Source of the DNA: Panagrolaimus kolymaensis
Taxonomy: Eukaryota; Nematoda; Chromadorea; Rhabditida; Panagrolaimidae
Direction of reading: 5' to 3'
Length of the DNA stretch: 64,000 nucleotides
NCBI GenBank assembly: GCA_028622995.1
Contig: JAJQJQ010000105.1
Coordinates: 1-64,000 of the forward strand
A program made the position numbers and the translations under genes. The notes beneath the pieces are model-generated. The model searched no databases and was not told the DNA's origin. It saw nothing but the letters and a program-made list of their open reading frames with translations. This document shows positions 1-10,882 of the stretch, piece by piece. Positions within the stretch are counted from its first letter, which is position 1, and every line of letters begins with the position of its first letter.

Positions 1-641
1 ATGATTCATTTTCAATTTGCTTGCAATTTGTAATAGTTTTATTTAAAAATAATTTATTTTGCCCAGGAAAAAATTAAGAAATGAAAGTCTATTTGGAAGA
101 AAATAAATATTTTATAAGAAAAACTAAACTTTTGAAGCGGGTTTCTCAAAAATTTGCTTTTTCATTAAAGCTTTTTATCTTAAACTTTTTCACAAACAGC
201 AAATAAGCAAATAAGTGTTCCTAAAAAATAAAAATAAATATCGACACAAAAAAGCTAGAGATTAAAAGAAATTTAGAAACCAATAAACTAAAAATTCCAA
301 CAAAAAAAACTCTGACATTTTCAATGGAAAATATTTTATTTCCTTTTTTCTTTGCGGCTGCTGTTGATTTTAATCTAGACGCTTAATAATAAATCAGTCA
401 GTTTAAAAAAAAATAAAAAAAACCAAAAGTGCGTTGATTGCTTAAATATATTTATTTCTTTATTAGTTTTAAAGTGAATAGTGTGAGAGAGAAAGCAATT
501 ATAATAAATTTTTTTCTTAATAATGGAAAAGTACTTATAAATGAAAATTATTTTTTAAAAGCAAACTGATTTTTTTCGTTGATCCGATTAACAAAAAAAT
601 TTTTAAAAATTATTTCTTCGACGGTTTCGTCTTCTTTTCCC
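1..641. other. AT-rich intergenic sequence
   Basis: No ORF, RNA gene or repeat could be recognised. It is A/T homopolymer-rich and lies 3' of the first helicase gene, whose stop codon is at 642-644 on the minus strand, so its right edge should hold that gene's 3' UTR. Confidence 0.5.
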
Positions 642-3182
642 TCAGCCACTGTTTAAGCCAAGTTGTCCCATGGATGATTCCAAAGCTGCCATGGTTCTTT
701 GGCTATTAAGAAATTCAGGAACTATTTCTCCAGCATTTTGTAGAACTTCTCTAATTCCTGAAGCCCATTTAGCATCTTTTGCTTCCACATAAAAACTAAT
801 AGCAGTTCCATTTCGAGTTCGTCCAGTTCTACCACAACGTTGAATAAATTTTTCTTTAGTCTCAGAAATATCATAATTAATAACCTAAATACAAATATTT
901 AATAATATTATGAAAAAAAGGTCAGACGAAAGGCACAAACATAATCCATTTCATAAACATCAATTCCTCGGCCACAAACATTAACAGAAACTAAAATTTT
1001 TGAATTCTGGTTTCCTGCTTTAAAATTTAATAAAGCTTTATCTCGATGATTTTGGGAATAATCAGAATGATTCGCAATTGCTGGAAATCCAGCCACAATA
1101 AGATCGGTTGCCAAAGTATCTGCAGTGGCCTAAAAAAAGTTTTTTAAATTTTCTAAACTTAAGAAAGTTAAAAGTTTTTAATTAAGAAAAGTTATTAGCT
1201 TTAATGTTGTATTCCTAAACCATACTTTTCGATTAGCAAATATCATAATTCTGGGGCATTTTCCATCATGATTTTCAACAATTTTAGTTAAACAATCAAT
1301 TAAATATTGGAATTTTAATGTTTCTGATGGAACTGATTCAACGATATATTTAATTCGTTGATTGCTATCTAAAATCGAGGAAATATGAATTCGCTTTTTC
1401 GGATTACTATATTCATCTGCCATTAAGCGTTTAATTTGTAAAGTTGGACTAAAAAATAAAGTTTGACGGGTTTCAACCTATAAAAAAACTTATTTAAAAT
1501 TTAGTTTTAATTTTTTATTATTAAAAAATTATACCGATGGAATTCCTTTATGCTTTAAAAAATGTAACATATCATGCATTTCATGCCCAGCTAAAAATTG
1601 ATCAGCTTCATCAACGATAATATATTTTAAATTAAACATATTAATATTTCCTTCAAGGTGATCGTGATCCATCAAACTTATTAATCGGCCAAGACATGCG
1701 CAAAGGATATCGCAACCCATAGATAATTGATCAAAATTTTTTCTTACTGAAGTTCCTCCATATGCTGTAGCAACGGTAATTGGGGTGTCTAAAATTTTGC
1801 GGTTATTAATTTATTTATGGGGAAGTTGGAACGCTAAATTTCTTTTTGTGCAGAGAATATTTAAAAAAAGCCTATTCGTAATTTACTTACCTTTGGTAAG
1901 CTTTAAAGCCTCTTGGTAGATTTGTTCAACAATTTCACGAGTTGGAGCAATAATAAGACAAATGGGTCCATCCGTTGGTAAACCATTTTTATCATTTTCT
2001 TTAATCAAATTATCAATAATTGGAATTAAATATGCTGCAGTTTTCCCTGTTCCTGTTTCACTTTGACACTTAATATCATACCCTTAAAAAATTTATTGCT
2101 AAATTTTTAATAATTCAAAATCAAATTTAACTTACCATCAAGAATATATGGAATTACAACTTCTTGAACTTTTCGGGGCCATACAAAGTTGGAAGTTAAA
2201 ATATTTTTTAATAAATTTTTATCGAGATTTAATTCCTTCCAATTTCTGAAGAAAAAAATCAAAATCATGCAAAAATGTACCATATTTATTTTTTTCCGTC
2301 TTCCCAAAAACTTACTCAAAACGTATACTTCCTTTTCCACCATTAACGGTGACTTCTGCATCATCTTTATAAAGAGACACTTCCTCTTTTGGAAGGTTTG
2401 GTGGAATATTTGGTTGATATGGAATTGGATAATATGATTGTGGAGGATTTTCTTCTTGTTTTGGTGCTAAAAATATATATTACAAACTGTAAGAAAAATA
2501 TAATTTTTAAACATTTTTGCAAAAAAATTGAACGATTTCCCTTTTTTTTAATTTTAATTATGTTTCATCAGTTCCATCAAAAAAATTTGGAGAAAAAATT
2601 CATATAAAAAACTAAATCAGTCTGGCGCCTTTTTCCCATTAAAAAAGCAAAAATTAAACAAAATTTGCTTGTTGATAAGAAAAGTTCTAAAGTTTACGGT
2701 AAAAATTAGTCCGATAACATTTTTGAAAAAAAAAATAAAAGCCTTGTTATTTTTTTTTTGTTTGTGAATGATTCATTCATTCACCGATTATATCATTGAA
2801 ATTTTCCATAAAAACGTTTTATTTTCTTAAAAAAATTTAATATCAACTTTTGGGAAAGAAAATATCGAAATTTTATAATTTACAAAAATCAATGAAAAAA
2901 TAAAACAAAGTTTTACCTTTTGACTTCCGTTTTCTACGATTCCGACGCTTTTTAGATTGACTTTCTACTGGGTTAACTTCATTGCTTTCCGTATTTATTG
3001 GAGGAACATTTCCTTAAATTTACTTATTTCATTAATTTTTTTTTTCAAATTTTAATAATAATGTAAACTGATTAAATTTTACCTTTTGACTTCCCACGCC
3101 GTCCTCTACGACCTCGACGCTTTTTAGATTGAATTTCTTCAGGCTTAACTTCGATATTTACACCAGCAGCTAATTCTACCAT
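642..3182 (-). CDS. Divergent DEAD-box RNA helicase, paralog A (spliced)
   Basis: ATP-dependent RNA helicase of the DEAD-box family, nearest in layout to the Ded1/Vasa branch. The start at 3182 opens an Arg/Lys-rich N-terminus encoded by two similar exons (3182-3083 and about 3012-2920), both ending in a KKRR...KSK stretch. A linker exon (about 2467-2318) follows, then the helicase core in several short exons. Visible motifs are a Q-motif segment, motif I ETGTGKT, PTRE, DEAD (VDEADQF) and RGID. Motif VI reads QRCGRTGR instead of HRxGRTGR. Motif III reads SPT instead of SAT, and the usual TPGR is CLGR. These changes recur in the neighbouring paralog, so they are lineage features rather than errors. 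Introns are about 50-100 nt. The last exon ends ...GQLGLNSG. It may be a germline-type helicase, but whether it is active is unknown. Confidence 0.85.
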
Positions 3183-3864
3183 TATTCAAATTTACGATAA
3201 AATTTTTTTTCTAAAAATGTATTATTTTATTTTTATTTAAATTTTTTCATAAAAATTTTAAAACGAAAAATTTCAACTGGGCAAAGCATAAATGGTGGAA
3301 GAACACAAAAGAACGAGAAAGAAAAAAATAAGAAAACATAAGCCATATTCTTCACTTTGAAAAATAAAAAAAATGAACGTCCTTTTTTTTTGCTCTCTGC
3401 TTGCCTGCCACTCTATTAGAACACAAGCAAGCTATTTTTTTTTAAAGGCGTCGTTTTTAAAGGAAAAAAAGGAGTGTCAGGCTGTAAATGGAAGGAAAGA
3501 AAAATGCTTTTTTTTAAATAAAAAAGAGCAAAGTTGTAAAATAAAGAGATGGAAGAGAAAAACTATGGCTTTATTGCAACAATAAAAATTAAAAAGTGGT
3601 GTTTTTTGCAACTTTTAAAATCCCTTTTTTAATTGAGTTTTTTTTGTGTAACACATGCATGAGTGTGAGATTATATATTTTTGTTTTGTTTTATTTTTTT
3701 AAGGTCGTACAAAGTAAATACAATATAATATACAAAATGGGAAAAAAATTATTTTTGCAATACGCTGATAAAAACTTATTAATACCAATAATTAATTATT
3801 ATATTTTTGTTCTTTGAATTTTATAATAAAAAAAATAAAATATTTTACAAATTCCCTTAAATTT
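3183..3864. other. Spacer between the helicase paralogs
   Basis: No gene is recognised. It holds the 5' flank of paralog A and a stretch (about 3596-3740) that recurs upstream of paralog B, a mark of tandem duplication. The predicted ORFs here are low-complexity Lys/Phe-rich and look spurious. Confidence 0.5.
3596..3740. repeat. Direct repeat, copy 1 (upstream of helicase A)
   Basis: This segment shares an ordered set of words with 6167-6300: TTTTTAATTGAGTTTTTTTT, TGTGTAACA.ATGCATGAGTG, GAGATTATA and GTACAAAGTAAATACA. The two copies lie about 2.57 kb apart in the same orientation, each on the 5' side of one helicase gene. This indicates that the duplicated unit included upstream sequence. 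Confidence 0.75.
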
Positions 3865-5881
3865 TTATAAATTAAGCTCATTCATTGATTTTTCAACTTC
3901 TTTTAATGATTTATGATTACAAAGAAAATTTTGAAAATCTTGTCCTGCAGCTTCGATTACTTCTCTAATACTTGAAGCTATACCATTTGGAACGGGTTCA
4001 ATATAAAAAGTTATGGTTGTTCCAGGTTGTTTACGCCCAGTTCTTCCACAACGTTGAATAAATTGCCATTTATCTCTTGAATAACTATAATTAATAACCT
4101 AAAATAAAAAAATAAAAATTAGGTTTTAAATTTAATTTTTTTTGTTTGTTAACAAACATAATTCATTTCTTGAATATCAATGCCTCGTCCACAAAGATTA
4201 ATAGATACCAAAATTCGAACTTCTTCTTCACCAATTTTAAAATCATATAAAGTATTACTACGATATTTATGAAGAAAATCTGAATGACTTGTAGTTGCTG
4301 GAAGTTCAGCAGCAATAAGATATTTAGAAATATTGTTTGCCATTGCCTGAAGAAGAAAAAAAATCGAATAAATAAAAAATTTAAAAGTAAGATATAAGCC
4401 ACAAAAGTTGGCTATTTTCGTGAAGAAACTATTTATTTTATAACCGATTCCAAAACCCTTTGAAAACTGTTAAAAAATTACTTTTGTGTTAGTGAAAACC
4501 AAAATGCGTGGACATATTCCATCGTGTTTAACAATAATTCCTTTAATATAATTTATTAAAAAATTAACTTTTGATGTTCCCGTTGGAATGGATTCTACAA
4601 TATATGTAATTCGTTTATTACTATCTGCAATAGAATTTATAAGAATTCTCTTTTTATTACTGCTATATTCATCCGCAATCTTTTCTAAATTCTTATTGTT
4701 AGTTTGTAGTGTTGGGCTAAAGAATAATGTTTGACGATTTTCAATCTGAAAAGGTAAAGTCTTTTTTTCATTAACGATAAGCTTTAAATTTAAAATTTTA
4801 TATACTGAAGGAAGGGTAATATCATCAAAAAAAGCAACAATTTCTTCAGTCTCATTTCCAACTAAAAATTTGTCAGCTTCATCAATAACAATATATTTTA
4901 AATATGCCATAAAAGTTCTCCAATCTTTCATTAAACTAAATAATCTGCCTAAACAAGCGCAAAGTATATGACATCCTTTTTTCAATTGACGCAGATTCAT
5001 AGCACTTCGAGTTCCGCCATAAACTTTCACAACTTTTAGATCGGTAATCTAAAATACTTTGTTAATTTTATAATAAATTTTTTGGGGATTTGAAAATTAA
5101 GAATTATGCTGCAGGATAGGTTTGAAAGTAAATATTGAAAAGCATTTAATAAAAAAAAATTAAAAAGCGTACTTTCTGTCAATCTTTTGGCTTCACCAAA
5201 AATTTGTGAAACGAGTTCACGAGTTGGAGCAATAATAAGACAAATTGGGCCATCAGTGGGTAAACCATTTTTATCATTTTCTTTAATCAAATTATCAATG
5301 ATTGGAATCAAGTATGCTGCAGTTTTTCCTGTACCCGTTTCACTTTGACACTTAATATTAAAGCCTAAAAACCATTTTATTAACTCTTAAAATTACGAAT
5401 ATATTTATATATAACATTGAGATGGTTACCTTCTGTAATATATGGAATAACAACTTCTTGAACTTTTAGTGGTTTAATATATCCACACTTTTGTATATTT
5501 TTAAATAACTGCTGATTTAATTTCATTTCTTTCCAAGCTCTATAAATTATCATAATTACATATGTATATATTTATTTATTTTTATTTAGTTTTAACATAC
5601 TGCCATCGTAATTTTGGGCCTTTTTTAAACCAGTAATTATCATTTCTGCATCGTTTTCATAAAACGTTTCATCTAGAATCACCAATGGTAGCGGAAGTCG
5701 TTTGTCATTTTTTTTCTCGATTGTATGCTATAAAAATTTTGTATTAAAAAATGTAACGAATATAAAGATATAATCATTTTTGGCAAGCATGAAAAGATTT
5801 ACCTTGGGTTCGATAAAATGTTCGCCGCCTTTTTTTTAATCCATTTACCACTCCTGAATTGGTGTCATTTATTTCAACCAT
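3865..5881 (-). CDS. Divergent DEAD-box RNA helicase, paralog B (spliced, one frame break)
   Basis: Tandem paralog of the helicase at 642-3182, with the same exon plan. Exon 1 (5881-5803) encodes a short N-terminus with KKRRR. Later exons give the Q-motif region, [21 protein letters not shown], motif III as SPT, CLGR in place of TPGR, RGIDI and QRCGRTGR, ending ...MNELNL at 3865. The core is closely similar to paralog A, including a nearly identical stretch after motif I ([20 protein letters not shown]). In the second exon the frame that matches paralog A is broken by an A8 run (T8 on plus strand, 5708-5715); seven As would restore the reading phase from exon 1. Either the assembly is wrong there, the start lies downstream, or this copy is decaying. 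The rest of the core is open. Confidence 0.8.
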
Positions 5882-6505
5882 TCCTAAAACATTTTTTATA
5901 AATTGATACAACAAATAAATTTCATTTTATTTTAATTAATATTTGGTTGTAAAAATAAATATTGATTAAATGCGAGCATTAAAATTTTAAACAAAAAAGA
6001 AAAGAAAGAAAATAAAATGGTTTTTTTTCTTTGCCAGCTCATAAGACATTTCTGCTTCAAAGGTGTTGTTTGTTGCTCTATCAAAAACGAAAAAAAGAGC
6101 GTTTCATTTAAAAAAAATAATAAAACATAAGAAGATGACGACTACACAGAATTTGCTACAAAAAATGATGTCGGTGCAACTTTTCAATCCATTTTTAATT
6201 GAGTTTTTTTTTGTGTAACATATGCATGAGTGATGAGATTATAGTTTTTTGTTGTTCTGTTTTATTTTGTTAAAAAGGTTGTACAAAGTAAATACACAAA
6301 GAAGGTTTCCTTTTTTTTTTGATTTAAAATTTTTAAACCAAATTTTTGCTTTAACTTAACTTGCTGACACATAGATTTTTTATTCACAAAACGATGTTGA
6401 GTTAAAAATCTGTAATTCGTATTCGTATTTTTTTTTTCAAAGAAAACGAAATAAATCAAAAAATTAGAGAAAAACCATACAAAACAATGTATTTATTTAT
6501 TATAT
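5882..6505. other. Upstream flank of helicase B
   Basis: No gene is recognised. It contains the second copy of the duplicated upstream segment (6167-6300). Base composition changes sharply at about 6,510, where the retroelement-like block begins. Confidence 0.5.
6167..6300. repeat. Direct repeat, copy 2 (upstream of helicase B)
   Basis: Second copy of the segment at 3596-3740 (same word order: GCAACTTTT, TTTTTAATTGAGTTTTTTTT, GCATGAGTG, TTGTACAAAGTAAATACA). It supports segmental duplication of helicase gene plus upstream DNA. Confidence 0.75.
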
Positions 6506-6968
6506 TGTTACAATTATTTCATGCATATGCAATGAATGGGTTGGCTAGGTAGGTACTCTGATATGGGTCCTTTGTCCATGTATGAAGATAGGTATTATGT
6601 GTAGCGGTGTTACGGTTCGTTCCTTCACGTGGTGACATAGGTATAGTTTATTAGTGATGGTACATTAGCATAACATTATACAAATACTATTCTACTGTTA
6701 CATAAAGAGAGAGAGATATGGGATAACACAGTCAGCTACAGCTTCATGCTGGTAATGCCAACGGCTACGAGAGCCTTGGGCTGAGGAGGGCTGTGCTGCT
6801 GGAACTGGCTCTGGACTGAGTGACAGAACTGAGACTCGACTGACTTGTTTAGCAAGAGGTAGTCTTGCCTTATATACTGCATCGCCATCTGGGCATCAAG
6901 GCGTGTCCAGCTACTGTCGTTGGCATCGTCCTATTGGTTATTGCTTGAGAGTAGGCTTAGCCATTACA
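6506..6968 (-). mobile_element. Probable LTR-like retroelement terminus with promoter signals
   Basis: This block is much richer in G+C than its surroundings. On the minus strand it starts TGTAATGG (6968) and ends TTGTAACA (6506), the TG...CA form of LTR ends. Inside are a CCAAT box (6937-6933) and, about 60 bp downstream, TATATAAGG (6876-6868), followed by CAGT-rich sequence where transcription would start. That order fits U3-R of an LTR. No target-site duplication, primer-binding site or polypurine tract was found, so the exact ends and the LTR call are inferred. Confidence 0.45.
6868..6876 (-). promoter_or_regulatory. TATA box of the LTR-like block
   Basis: TATATAAGG on the minus strand, with CCAAT 57 bp upstream at 6937-6933. 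Both lie in a GC-richer block that looks like an LTR. The direction points the same way as the two gag-like ORFs to the right. Confidence 0.4.
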
Positions 6969-7007
6969 TGTTAGACCCTCGAAGATCAACGTCCTCGTTG
7001 ATTCGAG
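6969..7007. repeat. Hairpin-forming repeat, copy 1
   Basis: TGTTAGACC followed by an inverted repeat, CTCGAAGATCAACG / CGTTGATTCGAG, with a 4-nt loop. A near-identical copy lies at 7776-7814. The TGTTAGAC start has an inverted match GTCTAACA at 7750-7757, so these may be ends of retroelement LTRs. Element borders are not certain. Confidence 0.6.
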
Positions 7008-8740
7008 TGATGGACGTCTCACTTCGGATGATGACAAAGTGAAGTAGGTCATTGGCTATAGGGACAAGAGTAGCTATGTTGAATATGGACACGACCTTTG
7101 AAATGTAAAGTTGTTGGAATGGAATGATCAGTGATGAAGTAGCTTGTAGACTGAACTGTGTTTTACAGATAAAAGGAGATAAATATAGAGGAGTAAATTA
7201 ACAAAAAGTGGGTCATAATTAAAATGAGAAACAGAGGGAATCTTAGAATAAAGTAAGGTTTACGTTTTACAAAAGTATGTTACATAAATATAATATTTTA
7301 ATTTTACTAAACAATCTGAAATAATATTTTACATATTATCGCTATTGGCTAATAAACAATTATAAATGTTCTTAAAGATATTTATTTATTTTCTTCTTGT
7401 GGTGGCTGGCTTTTGGTTCAGCTTCTGGATCATCGCGGCAATGGTATGCTTATGGATGGAAAATCGGCGCTTGGCATATTTGTGTGTTAGGATCATAAAG
7501 ATGTTAGGCATTAAGATTTGTATGGATTGAAGGTGGAGATGTGTGGATCATGGAGAAGTTTATTATGTTGTTTGTTGAGTGTTTTATAATATCCGGGTCA
7601 GGACCTTATCTTGTTCAGCTTCATTAAGCTTGTTTAACATTAAATTTAGGCTTTTACGTTGATGGAAGTTAAGGCATATTGTTGTTGATGAGTTTTATTT
7701 AAGTTGACTTTATTGTTGTTTCCAAAATTAGTTGTTTATAGCTGGAGGCGTCTAACACGACAGCCAAGGCTACCATGTTAGACCCTCGAAAATCAACGAC
7801 CGCGTTGATTCGAGTTGTTGGTCGTATTATTGTGTGGACGTTGCATGATTTCCACATTTTTTTAAAGAAATCATATGAATCCTTTTTGTGAGATGTCTTT
7901 TTTCTTTGTGGTCCATGGTTAAAATAAGTTTTAGTAAAAATTATTGGATCAGATGTAAGTAATCCTTTAATTTTATAGTCTTGGTTGGTGATGGTTCATG
8001 AGTTAGTAAAGATTAAAACAGAAATCTTTTAATCGAGGAAGTTGAGAAGAAATCGAAAAGTGAAAATTTTTCCCATTCAGTATTTTTCAAGCAGTTATTT
8101 TGCATATGGGTATTATCATTTTGGTATTGTCCTGTCTTTTTCCAGGATCCAATTCTCATCAAATTGATGTTACAAAAGACAAAAACATATTAACAATCAT
8201 AAAAATTTAATCAATGATTCAAGGGTATTCAGATATACGAAAAGACAAAAACAAACAGAGGGATGTTTTAAATTAAAATTACTTTTACTCATAATTCATT
8301 TTCTTTTCAAATTTTAAAAAAAATTATTTCATAAAATAATTATGTTAGGTGACAAAAACAATTGATAGAAAAATAATTGTTACTTATGAAAAGAGATGGA
8401 TTAATTATTTCCATAAACAATTTCGAAAAGTTCTTAACGATTTTTTCTTTGACTATGATAAAAAAATGGATATTGATTTTACAAAATTTCAGCAAGGTAT
8501 ACTTCAAGGTAATAAAATGTTTTAAACAATAAAGGTGTGGATGTTTCATTTAAAAACTTATATACTATTTTGGATCGAGTTTTCATTGATCAAGTTTAAC
8601 TATTCAAAAAAATTATGAGATAAAGTTTTCGGGTTTTGGGACCATAATAAAAAAAGAAAAATTATACGTTTTTTAGAAAAATTGCATTTTACGAAAATGT
8701 TACAAACAACAATGTAAAAAATTTTGGATTAAGGGATTAT
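7008..8740. other. Retroelement-derived spacer without coding capacity
   Basis: No credible ORF. The left part is compositionally like the LTR-like block; the right part becomes AT-rich and leads into the gag-like ORF whose stop is at 8741. No reverse transcriptase, protease or integrase fragment was recognised. Confidence 0.4.
7776..7814. repeat. Hairpin-forming repeat, copy 2
   Basis: Second copy of the motif at 6969-7007: TGTTAGACC, then CTCGAAAATCAACG / CGTTGATTCGAG. Similarity between the copies fades after about 45 bp. On the minus strand the copy ends ...TCTAACA followed by TGG, which could be an LTR end followed by a primer-binding site; this is only suggestive. Confidence 0.55.
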
Positions 8741-9589
8741 TTAATTACTACCTTTGCTGAGTTTCGTAGCTTCAATTTGAGTTGTTGTTGAATATCCTTT
8801 ATCCATCTTGATGTTTATCACTAATGAGATATTTGGCAAACTTTGAATCCTCTTGATAATTTTCTTGGTGTCATACATCTTTATTAGTCTTTCCGAAAGT
8901 TCTTTAAGGGTATTTGTTTTTTCCAATAATTTTCTTCTTGTGCATATATTAAAGAGATTAAGTTCATCTTCCTTATTAACATTCATGAAAGCTATTAGAG
9001 TTTTGAATTCTGACATAAATGTATCAAATCTTTTTTCTCTTTTTTCGTTAAATTTTGGCAGCACTTCAAAGATTTTAATTTTACTATACAAGTCTAATTT
9101 TCCAGTATTTTGCCGTGGTTTTTCCGCATTGTTTTCTTTTTCTGACGGGCTGATTTCATCTTCCTTTGTTTTTGACATGGCTTTCCTTAACTCGCTGATG
9201 ACTGCTTCTAAAGTAAAATCAGATGAAAATTCAATCATCATCATTATTTGTGCTGCTTTTCCTACAACACATAAATAAAAGAGTATCATTTCACCGTTTT
9301 CGTTGATATTTAAAAATCGTATTTTTGTTTTAAAATTTTCAATGAACAATTCATAATTTTCATTATCATTTCCAGAAAATTTTGGAAGAATTTCAAGAAT
9401 TTGTAGTTTCTTGTGAAGATCCAGATTTCCAATGTTTTCTTGTTGTTGATGATTAAAGTTTTGCAATGGTGTGTTCTTGTCGGAGTCATCTTCACTTTCT
9501 TTTCTAACTGTTGTTTCTGTTGTTGACGAAACGATATAGTTGTTATCCAACATTGGGTTATCTAATAACTCATTTAAAATTGTAGACAT
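8741..9589 (-). CDS. Gag-like protein with two tandem capsid-type modules
   Basis: Single-exon ORF of 282 aa. After a Ser/Asn-rich N-terminus there are two related modules, starting LDLHKKLQILEILPKF and LDLYSKIKIFEVLPKF. Each continues with a pattern (F...F.......N....E..LF.LC) also seen in the ORF at 10883-11635. This resembles the N-terminal capsid region of Ty3/gypsy-type gag proteins. No zinc knuckle, protease or reverse transcriptase follows. The second module ends differently and the C-terminus is Lys-rich. It may be a remnant of an LTR retrotransposon or a domesticated gag gene. The ORF is intact, but no promoter is assigned and expression is unknown. Confidence 0.6.
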   Translation of the reverse strand: MSTILNELLDNPMLDNNYIVSSTTETTVRKESEDDSDKNTPLQNFNHQQQENIGNLDLHKKLQILEILPKFSGNDNENYELFIENFKTKIRFLNINENGEMILFYLCVVGKAAQIMMMIEFSSDFTLEAVISELRKAMSKTKEDEISPSEKENNAEKPRQNTGKLDLYSKIKIFEVLPKFNEKREKRFDTFMSEFKTLIAFMNVNKEDELNLFNICTRRKLLEKTNTLKELSERLIKMYDTKKIIKRIQSLPNISLVINIKMDKGYSTTTQIEATKLSKGSN

Positions 9590-10882
9590 TTTTAGGCTCG
9601 ATTAAGAGATGGTTTTAACTGAATTTTAAAATTTTCTTTTTATTCGATTTAGATTTGGTAAATGGGGGTTTTGTTTAAGAGAAAAACAGATAAAATACAA
9701 GTTTGTAAAGTTTTGGGATTCCTAATTTGAATGAATTAAAGACAGCTTGTTATGCTTTATAACTATTTTAAAAATTTAAAGTTAATAGAATTTAAGATTT
9801 ATAAAAGTTAGCTTTTTGCTTATTTAAAAAAATTGGAAGTTGATTTGATTCATGTTTCCGATTTTAATTTTGTAGTTTATTTTACTGTTGTTTGAATTCG
9901 GCAGCTTCTTCGGCTCTTCGATTTTCGATGGCACGATTTCAACAAAATCAGATATTGTTTCTTGATGATATTGAGAGGATGACTTTTATCACCAATTTCA
10001 GATTGTTGATGATTCACTTCCAGGATTTGTAGGGTTGTTTTAATAATTTTACACAAAGTTAACCGGGGAAAAATTCTTAGGGAAAAGTTATAAAAATTGG
10101 AGGGTTTTGTTTTTTAAAAAAAATTCTTAGAAAAAAATTTAAGTTGGAGGGTTGTTAAAAAAAATTTAAAAAAAATTAACAATGGGGTGGTTCAAGCTTT
10201 TAATCAAATTATGAATAAACTTATCACTAGCAGGTATTCAGGTTCTTGATGAATTGCTTTCAGTTTATGGTTTTATATCACGATGAAGGGCTTTTTGGAT
10301 TCTATGAAATTGTTCTTTCACGACGTTGGCGTTTCAATGGTTGTCAGTCAGCTTTTTGTGGTTGGTATCTTTCGATGAATACTGACAAAGTCTTCTTTTT
10401 TTCAAAATTTTCATTTTATAAAACTCCGCCTTTCGTAATTTTCAACTTCATTGGTTCCTGAAATTTCGATTATTCCCGCCCCAAAGCTATAGTATTTTTC
10501 TTTCGAGGAAGTAAATTTTGTTTGTCGAACTTTGAAAATCTAATTGAATAGAAAAGAAAATAAGTTTTTCGAATGAATAGACAAATTGTTGCAAAATCGT
10601 CAAAAAAAATATTTTAAAGTAGTTTTAAGAAAGAATTATTCAAAAGACTAAAGTATTGCTTGTGACATGTGACGAACGAACTTTGGCTGTTTTTCAATTT
10701 TTAAATTGGTTTCCAAAAAAGGAATTACAGTAAGACATGAATAGAAAAATTTGTTTGAAAAATTTATTTTATTTTCTTAAGTTTTTATTTATTTATTCAG
10801 TTTTTAGAAAAAATAATGCAGTTAAAGAAAATTACAAAATTTCTAATCATAAAATAGATATTAAAATAATTTTGTTAAGAAG
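9590..10882. other. Spacer between the two gag-like ORFs
   Basis: No gene. A short minus-strand fragment (about 9889-9940) reads RAIENRRAEEAAEFKQQ before a stop and looks like the broken end of a protein. The surrounding sequence is AT-rich and probably degraded element. Confidence 0.4.
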
